From Pelargonium nanum (taxonomy: Eukaryota > Streptophyta > Magnoliopsida > Geraniales > Geraniaceae), in assembly GCA_036897485.1 (NCBI GenBank), contig JAYMTF010000535.1, positions 1 to 34,233 of the forward strand: DNA of 34,233 nucleotides. Direction: 5' to 3'. Each line of letters starts with the position of its first letter. The first letter of the stretch is position 1. The translations under genes and the position numbers were made by a program. Shown one piece after another: positions 11,477 through 20,540 of the stretch. The notes beneath the pieces were generated by a model that had not been told where the DNA came from, searched no databases, and was given only the letters and a program-made list of their open reading frames with translations.

Positions 11477-13239
11477 CTAATAATAATAATAATAAGTCAA
11501 ATAATAGAATATGATGGCAACAAAGAAAAAAACTATACCATGTACCATTCCGACAAAGAGCATACGTTCTATATTATCAACACGCCGTTGTATGGATTTC
11601 AAGAGTGAATTCAATGACAATACTCTCTTTCTAACAGCAGAGATCTTGGCAGCATGCTGCATAATGAATGGCAAGGGTGCATCTTCCAATAATTGATCAA
11701 GTTCTGTGGGAATACGCGATAAATTTAATGTCAGAATGACTAATGAGGGAGTTTTTTTACGTGAATTACCGGATTGGGAAATGTAATGCAATGGTATAAT
11801 AATGACAAAATGGACGTAACTCTCTATCCAATACATAGAAAGTCAAGAGTTCTACATCCATTGCGATGCAACTCTTATTGAAAATGACGGACAAAATTTA
11901 TGAAAACATAAAAGAATGACCAAAATGTCCCGCAAACGAGCTCAAAAAGTGAAATTATGGCCTAGTCACATGGCAACACCATGTGGTCTTGCTTGTTGGC
12001 ATATTTCGGTTGAACCATGCGATTCTTAGCCAAATCCGTTTGACATCACTGTATAAGCACAGTGATATCTCATCTCCTGCATCACACCGAGCAAGTTTAT
12101 TCACAATACCTGTTTGGAGTAGTGTTTATCATCCTAGTAAAATAAAGAAGTTTGTCTATGTTTCATAATTTTGTATCGCAAGAGTGGTTTCTTTTTATTA
12201 TTGATTCATAGTAAGCATCCTGACGTAGTACCGTTAAATACTAGAATTGTAGGGAAAACAAGATGCTATCGACTTAAGGAAACAGTTCTGCTTAATACAG
12301 TTGATATCAATGTTTTCTACCAAGAAAACACTAACACATGTTCCGATGGTAATTCAGCCATGACTCACTAACTTGTGCAGGCTACATACAGCTCAACTTT
12401 CCAAATAATCACCTAATTATGCAAATAATATCATTCATATGACATTCAATAAAAGATTCTAAAAATATTAAGAAAACAGCCATTCGATTATTTGACCACC
12501 AAGCCACTGTTCATGATCCTAGCCCACCTTAGACAGTACCAATCGTGACCCACTTCAAGTCATCAAAAACCCACTCCAAGTAACAATTTTTATCAGCAAC
12601 ACCAATATCATCTTAATTTTCACACAAAATAGCAATTTTGAAATGATAGAAAATACACGAAAAATCGAATTCAAGCAGCAAGATATAGATAAAGCACAAC
12701 CTCAGTGCAGCTATGACTGACTAACTTGTGCCAATTTATCATTCAATAGATATCCAATAAAAGATTCTATTAAAAAACAGGCATTTGAGTATTTGACCAC
12801 CAAGCCACTTCTCATGATCCTAAGCCAAAATAACACAACACCAATCCTGACCCACTTCAATTCATCGAAAACCCAACAATAATCTCCTCAAAGTAACAAA
12901 TTTTATCTGAATTTTCACACAGAATAGCAATTTGGGAATTAATCTAAAACACGTGAAAAATCGAATTCAAGCAAATATATATAATAAAAAAAATTGCGAG
13001 ATCGATGAGTTACCACGAGTGAGACGATCGATGGCGGAGGAGAGCTGGTCCTGGCTATTGAAGGTGTCTTGAGCTCTGGAATCGAAGTCCTTGATCACAG
13101 TGGAGAGCAGAGAAGATATGCCACTGGCCAAAGCGTCGACGTTTTGAAGCTGCTTCTCCGGCTGAGTTGCATTGGCGGAGACAGACGCATCAGCGTCGAT
13201 GACCGTGGAGTGGGTCTCTGAAGAAGACGAGTCGTCCAT
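11477..13239 (-). CDS. Snapin-like protein (BLOC-1 / SNARE-associated, Snapin-Pallidin family)
   Basis: Two exons are clear. Exon 1 is 13239-13014: the first in-frame ATG, 75 codons plus one base, donor GTAACT. Exon 2 starts at 11703 after a CCCACAG acceptor; the join gives Glu across the splice. The joined sequence reads ...SAIDRLTR-ELDQLLEDAPL... and continues to a VDNIERML helix. The acidic Ser-rich N-terminus (about 1-35) is followed by an amphipathic alpha-helical region whose order matches human Snapin: a first helix ending in an NL/RLT-E-L turn, then a second helix rich in K/R-x-x-V-L-x-x-N-x-L-L-K. Snapin-type proteins work in endosome/lysosome positioning and SNARE-linked trafficking; the role here is inferred. 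The 3' end is uncertain. Reading on from 11546 gives an unusual hydrophobic Tyr-rich tail to the TAG at 11477-11479 (about 150 residues), while a GTACAT donor at 11545 may lead to another exon at 10943-10992. Intron 1 (11704-13013) holds a tandem duplication. Confidence 0.7.
12359..12974. repeat. Tandem duplication inside the Snapin-like intron 1
   Basis: Copy 1 (about 12359-12678) and copy 2 (about 12713-12974) share the same order of phrases: ATGACTSACTAACTTGTGC, CAATAAAAGATTCTA, ATTTGACCACCAAGCCACT, CCTGACCCACTTCAA, TTTTCACACARAATAGCAATTT and AAAATCGAATTCAAGCA. Divergence is visible but modest, with several small gaps. Confidence 0.75.
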
Positions 13240-13345
13240 TGCTGCTCTCACTCTGCTTCGAGACCGAGGTAGATAGGTCGTTGGTGGTGTTGAAGAAGCA
13301 CAAGTGATTGTGGGGGTAAAAAACAATAAAAAAAGTTGAATGGTA

Positions 13346-13734
13346 TAGAGTCGATAATTCAGGTTTTGGAAATGCGTAATAACATACTCAGTCGGTTAAA
13401 AGATCTAATCTGAATTCCAACGAAACAAGAGAGCTGTTTTAAATGCGTTCGAGTTTGACTTTATTGGGTATGTTTTATATTTGTGTTGACTATCTCAATT
13501 CGTTTAACAATCAGATCGTGTTTGTGTAAAAACATATTCGGTCGGTTAAAAGGTCTAATATGAATCCAACGCAAGAAAAATGTTGATTTTAAGTGAGTTT
13601 GAGTTTAGCTTTATTGGGTTTATTTTATATTCGTGTTGAGTATCTCAATCCGCTTAACAATCAGTTCGTGTTTCTGTCGAACTCGTTTAATTAAACATGT
13701 TATAAACCGGTCGTGAAACTCGCTTACTAACTCA
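13346..13734. mobile_element. hAT-type MITE with internal tandem duplication
   Basis: The left end TAGAGTCGATAATTC resembles the family terminus. A degraded right end, TTACTAACTCA, lies at about 13724-13734. Inside, a unit of about 150 bp starting at GTCGGTTAAAAG is present twice (13391 and 13541), sharing GAGTTTRRCTTTATTGGGT and TATCTCAATYCGYTTAACAATCAG. No target duplication could be confirmed. The element sits about 100 bp upstream of the Snapin-like start, in its promoter region. Confidence 0.5.
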
Positions 13735-13886
13735 TCCCTTCAAGGATAAAAATACAATTTAGGGGCCAAAACTATAAAAAATTATAGTTAGGGACAAAAA
13801 CTAAATAAAATATAAATTCAGGGGTACCACACCATATTACCAAAATTTGAATGACCAAAATGTCCTTCTCCGTCTCCAGTTCACTC

Positions 13887-13906
13887 AAACCCTAGCCATA
13901 TAAATA
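13887..13906 (+). promoter_or_regulatory. RPL41 core promoter: telo-box and TATA box
   Basis: AAACCCTA (13887-13894) is the telo-box found near the start sites of many plant ribosomal protein genes. TATAAATA lies at 13899-13906. A pyrimidine-rich CTTCTTTAACTTTC start region follows at about 13917-13930. Confidence 0.7.
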
Positions 13907-14008
13907 CAAACTGAAGCTTCTTTAACTTTCAGATTCTCATTTTCTGCTTGTTTCTCGAGAAATCGGCCGCTACAGAGAAAAGGAGGTGATCAGAGAGCGT
14001 GACGAGAA

Positions 14009-15427
14009 ATGAGGGCTAAGGTAAATCCTCACATCATCTCCATTAGCTTCGATCGTCGATCGTACGTTTAGTTCCAAGCTTTTTTGTGTATTGTTTGTTT
14101 TAATCGCTATTTCTGGTTTATTTTCCTCAATTTTACATCATTTTCTCAGCATACGAACACATCAAATAGGCGCTTTAAGGTTACTCTGTTGTAGGTGTAA
14201 GATTAGCTTCTAGAGGTCATTTAAGTTCTAGCAATTTAGTGTAGTTTTGTTCAATCACTATTTTCGGTTTTGTTTTCCTTGATTTTACCTCATTTTCTGA
14301 GTATCTAAACACATTAAATAGTTTTTTTTAAGCCTAACCCCTGGCAGGTGTAATATTAGCTTGGATGTATGTTTTCTGGTTTATGTTTCTCATTGTGTTC
14401 CTTCAGCTTACCATATGTGTTGAGTAGTTTTGTAATTAGGTTTTGTCATTTCAATTTTTTTTCTCTTTTTATCATCTCAATTAGTTTTGATCTATTGTCT
14501 AAGACCTTGTCACTGTTTTCTTGTTTATTTCCCACAATTTTACCCCATTTCTCTACATACAAACACATGAACTTTGTTTTGTGAGGTCAATCTACTATAA
14601 CTATTCGTTTTTGTTTAGTTCCTTAATATACTTAATTTTATCAGTACATCAAATTTAATCTGTCATATGTACAGTGTTTTTTAAATGATTTTGAATCTTA
14701 TTTTGTCCATGTTTTTATTTGCTATGTTTTAAGTGTTAAAACTTTTCTATATTGTCTTAGTAGTTTGCAGTGTTTTGCTTTGTTCATTTTCATGAAAGCA
14801 AAATGGTATAATGTTGTTTTGTAAAGGATTTTGTGATTGGTATAATGGTATAACATTTTTACTTGTTTGTATTCTCTTTCAAGTGCTTGTGGTTCTAGAT
14901 TCCTTTTAATTTTCTGACCTCAAACATTCTTCTGTAAATGACTCAGTTATCATATTGATGTATTTATTTGCTATTGCCTTGTTTGCACACAAAAGTCAAT
15001 CTGATAAGGATGCTAAAATTTAGTTTTCTAGAGTCAGTGCCTCAAATTTTGTATGATGAAACAGAGTTTTTTTACCATAAAAGTTACCTCTTTTTTTTGG
15101 GTTTCCTTGAAATTGTTGGATACTACTAACTTATTTAAGGATCTTTACTTATTTTCATTTACTCTTTCAAGTGCTTGTGATTGAAACTTGAAAGTTTTTT
15201 CATTGTTTTGACCTCAAATCCTCCCTATACCTTGTATGGTGCAGCTTACTTGTTGTCACTGATGCTGTGTATCACTTTCAAGAGCCAAACCCACATTGCT
15301 TGAGTTGTTTATCTTTTCTTTTTCCGACCATGTTGTAATTTAAATGTTTGCTTTCTCTCAGTGGAAGAAGAAGCGCATGAGGAGACTGAAGAGGAAGCGC
15401 CGAAAGATGAGGCAGAGATCTAAGTAG
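14009..15427 (+). CDS. RPL41: Ribosomal protein eL41 (60S subunit), 25 residues in two exons
   Basis: Exon 1 is 14009-14020 (ATG AGG GCT AAG, then donor GTAAAT) and exon 2 is 15362-15427, after the acceptor CTCTCAG. The joined product begins [20 protein letters not shown] and ends in QRSK before TAG. That is the invariant eL41 sequence, 25 residues of almost only Lys and Arg, normal full length. eL41 is a small, very basic peptide that bridges the 60S and 40S subunits in the assembled ribosome. Because the exons are 12 and 66 bases long the gene is easily missed by ORF searches. A telo-box and TATA box lie just upstream and the 5' UTR starts pyrimidine-rich, as expected for a co-regulated translation gene. 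The intron (14021-15361, 1341 bp) is long relative to the coding part and contains imperfect tandem repeats. Confidence 0.95.
14070..14580 (+). repeat. Imperfect tandem repeats in RPL41 intron 1
   Basis: The phrase TTTCCTCAATTTTACATCAT followed by TTTCTCAGCATACGAACACAT recurs with changes at 14122, 14274 and 14528. Copies 1 and 2 are 152 bp apart and also share GGTGTAAKATTAGCTT. Copy 3 is more decayed. Confidence 0.6.
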
Positions 15428-16998
15428 GTGCGGGAAGAGGGTCAAGATTGATTTTCTCGTGACATGGCCTTCTCTGTCGAGGGATGGTCTTTACCAGAGG
15501 CTTAGTCTGTTCCTTTCCTTCAGTTTCTTATGCTGAGTAGGTGGTATCAAAACTGTTGTCTGAGTGAGTTTATTAACTTTAGCTTTAATCAAGTGTTTTG
15601 TTGGATATGAACCATTTGGTATCTTGTTTTTAAATGAATGTGGAATATGAATTTTACTTAGCTTATGGATCAGTTCCAATGAATGCCTATTATAAGCTCT
15701 GTTTACATGTGTGCTAGCTATTTTTTTATATGGAATAAGCCATTACAGGATAGGATATGGAGTTTCAATTTATGTGCTTCTAGAAGATATTGGTTTTTCC
15801 GGTTGTTTTTTTCAAGTTTTGTATGAAATATCAATAGTTTTTGTATAGTTGTTAATATTATTTGAGTTTGCAACACATGGTCTTCTAAATATAAGAGGAA
15901 ATACACAACACTTGTAATTTTTTCTGGAATGCATGGAACAATATGTTATTGAGTATAAAGATAATGATGATTTTTGAAGAAAATCAAAATGAATGATGAT
16001 TTTCAAAGAAAACCTAAAGTTTGTTTGAATATGTGGATTTTATTTGAATTAGAAGATTTATGATGTAGTATTTCATCACCATACCAATTACCAAATCATA
16101 AGTGGGCTTTGATATTTGTGCCATATTCAATTTTCAAATCCAACACTTCTAAGCATAATGAATGAATTCGAATTTGGTCCAAATTCATAGTTTAAAACTA
16201 AATCTAGGAATTCAAACAGTCCATTTTGACATTCATGTATCATACACATACTCGTATCTTTTAAGGCCTTTTTATGGGCAAGGGTCGGGACGGAGATTAC
16301 AAAATTCGCTCCAAACCCATCATGTTGCCATTCTTCTCTCCCTGCGAGGAAGTTATTTTTTTTATCACGATTTTGCTCGTAGCAACAACATTACTGTAAC
16401 GTCAAAATCTCGCAGAGCTTTGTGAAATTCAAAACAAATTTGCAACAACCACCATCTTAGCCTGCTCTCTTTTAAGTCCATCCCCTCCCATTGCTTGCTT
16501 TTCATTTTCTTACTCAAATTTCACACACAACACCAACAAAGATAATGTACAAGATACAAAAAATAATCACCTTATACATACAAAGAGTGCAAGGATTACA
16601 CGTTAACGAGTTTTTTTTCTTCTTAAACTAGCCAGCAATATAGCTTTGCTCCAACATATTCATTTGGATAGACATGAGTGAATTTAATGTGTTGTTATCT
16701 TCTCATATTAGCTTGTATTATTTATTCTCATGTACAGATTCTAGCATGTATATATGAAATGACAGAAAAGAAAGAAAAAGGAAACCGATCTTTAGTATCA
16801 TAAAACAGCTATAAAGAAACCAAATGTTCAACAATAATATCAGATACAAGATTAGAAATGTACAATGCCAAATAATGAGTTGACACAATGAAAGAACCAA
16901 AGCAAATAATGAAAATTGTAGTACCTTGCTGACATGTTATGTTTGATCTAAATCCCGCGTTATTGATTATGCTTACTCAATATTCAGAGCTCGTCTTT
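15428..16998. other. RPL41 3' UTR and spacer up to the PPR gene
   Basis: The RPL41 3' UTR runs to roughly 15700. The rest is AT-rich without a recognised gene. 16265-16375 has GGGACGGAG...CTCCCTGCGAGG words, which read on the minus strand resemble a known type of CCCGCCCC-rich plant MITE; ends were not defined. Confidence 0.4.
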
Positions 16999-18690
16999 TC
17001 ATACCTTGATCAGTTCGAAGTCATATTGCATACAGAGTCTCTCCACTGCATTTCTTCTCAAAACTCGTTTTTCCTGGAACACCTTCAAAACTTCTTCGGC
17101 TAGCTCCATTTGTTCCTCGTTGGCGATTCCTTCTACTAAGCTGCTATAAGTTTTTTCGTTCAGGACTTGCCCTGTTTCAATCATCATTATCATAACTTCA
17201 ATGGCCAAATCCGTCCTATGTTGCTTGCAAAGCCCGACTATTAGACAGTTTAACATACCGGTATCAGGGTAATAGTCATACTCCTCCATAACCCTGCATA
17301 TTACCATAGCCTCGTCTAGCATTCCCTCGTGACACAACCCCTTGATCAAAGAACAATAAGTATGAGAATCGGGGAAAAACCCGTCCTTTGCCATTTCATA
17401 TAGAAGTTGAAACGCTGCATGCGTGTTCCCTTTCTTGCACAAACACGAGATAACTCCTTTGTAGAAATCATTCTTGGAGAACCTTTGTTTATCGCTAAAA
17501 CCCCGAATCATGGTGAATGCCTCAAGCACCTTGCTGGGAGTGCCCTCCGCGCAGAGTCTGGCAATTGCATTATACGTCCCATCGTTGGGATAATATCCAT
17601 GGTAAATCATGTGGTCGAGGCACTTCGTAGCAAGGTCCAACTTCCCGTCTCCACAGAGATGATTTAATATCAAGTTATAGCTCGAGGACATCGGGTTGAA
17701 CCCTCCCTTCCTTAATTCTTTCAAAATCTCGAATGCAACATCAAATTCCCCAATTTTTGCAAGTGCATCGATTAAAATGTTGTATGTTATAATGGAGGGG
17801 GAGCAATCCTTTCCATTCATTTCTCCCAAAAGCGCAGCCGCCTCTGCCCAACGACCCTTGGTGCTTAAGCTCCCGAGCAAAATGTTGTAAGTCACAGAAT
17901 TCGGTGAAAACCCTTTTGAAGGCAACTCTCTAAACAACCGTATAGCATCATCAATCCGACCTTCCTTGCACATAGCGGTTATCACAACATTGTAACTAAC
18001 CAAACTAAGCGGGCCACCATTGACAAGTACTGCATTCAACACCTTCATCGCTTCATCCGCTCCCTTATCTCTAGCAATAGCCTCGATCAAAATCGAGTAC
18101 GTGTACGAGTTAGGAACGAAACCCTTCTGAAACATCTTCTCCAAGATCTGCAAATTCAGCTTCCCCTGCGTACAAAGCCCTTTGATGACCGTATTAAATG
18201 CGCTAACATGATTTGTTGGATATCCATAATCTTCCAACCTCTCCATCAACAGCATTGCGTGCCCGACTTTCCTCTTCTTACACAAGTAGTTCACTAAGTG
18301 AGTATATGTAGCTCCATTCGGCCTATGACCTGCCTTAACCAATGTCAACATTACTCTAATCGACTTCTCCGACTTGCTCAAGCTACACAAATCATACAAC
18401 AATCTAATCCCTTGTCCAAGATCCGGCTTATGGCCCCTATCAGCCATATGCTGGAATCTCTTAAATGCATCGTAAACAAGAAGCTCCCGGGTTTTGTAGT
18501 CATTCCTCTTCCCATCTCTCCAATCGGGTACTAAAAAGGTCCCATCAGGGCTAACACTAATTTGGTGGGTACAAGCCAATATTTTGGAAAATCTCTTGTA
18601 ACGAACATTATTTGGGAGCTTCGAAATGAACCCATGTTGAGATTTTGGGTTTGTGACAACAGGAGACACTAAATTCAACAGAATTGCCAT
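16999..18690 (-). CDS. P-class pentatricopeptide repeat protein, At1g79080-like, intronless
   Basis: 563 codons in one exon, ATG at 18690, TGA at 16999-17001. After a basic, hydroxyl-containing N-terminus of about 60 residues without acidic clusters (likely an organelle transit peptide), about 13 P-type PPR motifs of near 35 residues follow from about residue 65 to 545. Typical phrases are GHRPNGATYTHLVNYLCKK, VSYNVVITAMCKEGRIDDA and GFSPNSVTYNILLGSL. There is no E, DYW or SMR domain. Motif order and phrases such as NDFYKGVISCLCKKGNTHAA and the TGQV...TYSSLVEGIA end match my memory of Arabidopsis At1g79080, annotated as chloroplast-targeted. P-class proteins bind specific organelle RNAs and affect stability, splicing or translation; the target here is unknown. 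One motif near residue 175 is about two residues short (GKLNLQILEKM). It is divergent from CCT3, sharing a promoter region. Confidence 0.92.
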   Translation of the reverse strand: MAILLNLVSPVVTNPKSQHGFISKLPNNVRYKRFSKILACTHQISVSPDGTFLVPDWRDGKRNDYKTRELLVYDAFKRFQHMADRGHKPDLGQGIRLLYDLCSLSKSEKSIRVMLTLVKAGHRPNGATYTHLVNYLCKKRKVGHAMLLMERLEDYGYPTNHVSAFNTVIKGLCTQGKLNLQILEKMFQKGFVPNSYTYSILIEAIARDKGADEAMKVLNAVLVNGGPLSLVSYNVVITAMCKEGRIDDAIRLFRELPSKGFSPNSVTYNILLGSLSTKGRWAEAAALLGEMNGKDCSPSIITYNILIDALAKIGEFDVAFEILKELRKGGFNPMSSSYNLILNHLCGDGKLDLATKCLDHMIYHGYYPNDGTYNAIARLCAEGTPSKVLEAFTMIRGFSDKQRFSKNDFYKGVISCLCKKGNTHAAFQLLYEMAKDGFFPDSHTYCSLIKGLCHEGMLDEAMVICRVMEEYDYYPDTGMLNCLIVGLCKQHRTDLAIEVMIMMIETGQVLNEKTYSSLVEGIANEEQMELAEEVLKVFQEKRVLRRNAVERLCMQYDFELIKV

Positions 18691-19094
18691 AACTGAAACT
18701 GAAACCTAACTAAGCGTTCTTCAACATTTTAGGGTTTTCAGTAGCTGAACCCTATCTGAAACTGAAATGGGTTTCGAGTTTCTAAACTTCTGGATAGAAC
18801 CCAATATCAACAAAAACACAACAAATTCTGGGTTTCTTGTAAGTAATCAATTTGCTAGCATTTTGAGCATGAACAAGCTAAGAAACATAAAAGGGTTTCA
18901 ATAAAAAAACAATCTTTTTTCTCAGCTGAGAAGAATCAAACGTACCATGAAACTGAGTTTTTCTGTTTGCTGCGTTTTGGTCGTCTTTTTGTTGGTTCAG
19001 TCTCAATCTCTTCCACAGATACATATTGTTATCAAGTGGATAAACCTGTAAGCCCACGCGCTCACCTCTTCGGGTGTAAACCACGCGTTGCCAA

Positions 19095-19180
19095 ATCATG
19101 CTTGGGCCTTTTAGGCCCACAATGATTACCACCTTTAAAGCCCGTAAACTCAAAAGCCCAAGCCCACAGAAAGCCCATCT
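19095..19180. promoter_or_regulatory. Site II cluster in a bidirectional promoter (PPR / CCT3)
   Basis: Five TGGGCY motifs in either orientation lie within about 75 bp: TGGGCC 19103-19108, GGCCCA 19114-19119, and AGCCCA at 19155, 19161 and 19172. Site II elements bind TCP factors and are typical of genes for ribosomes, organelle proteins and other growth-linked functions. They sit between the divergent PPR start (18690) and CCT3 start (19452). A telo-box-like TAGGGTTAGGGCTT is at about 19361-19374. Confidence 0.65.
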
Positions 19181-19451
19181 CCAAATCCAGACAACCAGTG
19201 GCACTATCGTTATTTACGTCAAATTTTAAGGAGAGCTCCGTAAATTCACCACTTTCTCTGGAAGAGACTGTCTTCTTCTCACTTTCAGGGTTTACATAGT
19301 ACTCTCTCTCTCTCTTCCTCTTTTCCCTCCAAAGCTCGATCTTCACTTTCGCTTCTCTCTAGGGTTAGGGCTTATACACCTATTCTTACACAGATACGCA
19401 CTAATCGTGTACAAGCCATCGCCACCTCTCGCCACTCTAAGCTCCTACACC

Positions 19452-20540
19452 ATGCAAGCTCCGGTTCTCGTTCTCAGTAAGCTCTCTCTTCTGCTCCGCC
19501 GGCGGTTTTTTCTTGTAGATTTTTAGTTGTTTGAGTGGATCAGTGAGTGAGATGCTCACTTTTGGTTGTGAAACTGTGTTGATCTCTGTTTGGCTGCCGA
19601 GAAGATGCTGGAACTAGCTTGTGTATTTTGAGTGTTTGAAACAATTTTCAAAGTTTTGTATGCTTTATCTTCAAAATGAGGTCATTGTGCTATTATTTAA
19701 ATCTTTGTTTTGTTTAGAAAATGTTAGGAAAGTACTGGAAACTTTTGTATTTTGAATCTTTGAAATTTTTGTTTGTATTTACTTGCAAGCTCAGATTCTA
19801 CTTCTCGGTAAGTTCTCTCTGCGCCTCCGGCAGTGTTTTCTAGTAAACTTTCAATTGATGTATTAGATCAGCTACTGCAATGGTAGTTTTGTATGCTTTA
19901 CTTGCAAAATGAGTTCATTATGCTAGTAGTAAAAAAAATTCGATTAGAAAATGCTAGGAAAGTACTGAAAACTTTTGTATTTTGAGTATTTGTTTGGTTT
20001 TACTTGCAAGCTCCTGTTCTACTTCTCAGTAAGATCTCTCTTCCTTCACCTGTTGTTTTTTTTCCAATTGTTTGAGTAGATCAGTGACTAAAATGCTTGC
20101 CTTTTGTTGTGAAACTGTGTTGATCTTTGTTTGGTTGCCGAGAATATGTTAGGACATTGCTATAAACTTGTGTGTTTTTGAGTGTTTGGAGCAATTTTCG
20201 AAGTTTTGTATGCTTTACTTGCAAAATGAGGTCATTATACTAGTATTTACATCTTTGTTTGATTTAGAAAAAGCTAGGGAAGTACTGGAAACTTTTGTAT
20301 TTTGAGTGTTTGGATGGTTTTGAAATGTTTGTTTGGTTTTACTTGCAAGCTCCGGTGCTACTTTTAAGGCTGTTGATCTCTGTTTGTTTACCAAGAGTGG
20401 TTGAAACTTGTGTGTTTGAGTGTTTGAAGCTATTTTCAAACTTTGTATGCTTTTAGTTGCAAACAGGGGTCTTTGTGCAACTATATGAAACTGTGTCGAG
20501 CTGTGTTTGAATGTAAGAAAATGCTAGGAAAGTTCTAGAA
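19452..20540 (+). repeat. Tandem array of exon 1 / intron 1 duplicates in CCT3
   Basis: The phrase TGCAAGCTC at the start codon (19453) recurs at 19784, 20005 and 20344. The copies at 19784 and 20005 keep most of exon 1 and the donor: TTCTACTTCTCGGTAAGTTC and TTCTACTTCTCAGTAAGATC against TTCTCGTTCTCAGTAAGCTC. A downstream block, TTTTGTATGCTTTA..CAAAATGAG, recurs at 19654, 19887 and 20204, and more weakly at 20442. Another block, GTGAAACTGTGTTGATCT..GTTTGG, is at about 19568 and 20109. Copies lack the ATG, reading CTTGCAAG instead of CATGCAAG. Confidence 0.8.

Noticed and set aside
18878-19346. Two overlapping minus-strand reading frames of 108 and 94 codons
   Set aside because: They lie in the PPR-CCT3 promoter and CCT3 5' UTR and show no domain; their openness comes from the site II-rich sequence.
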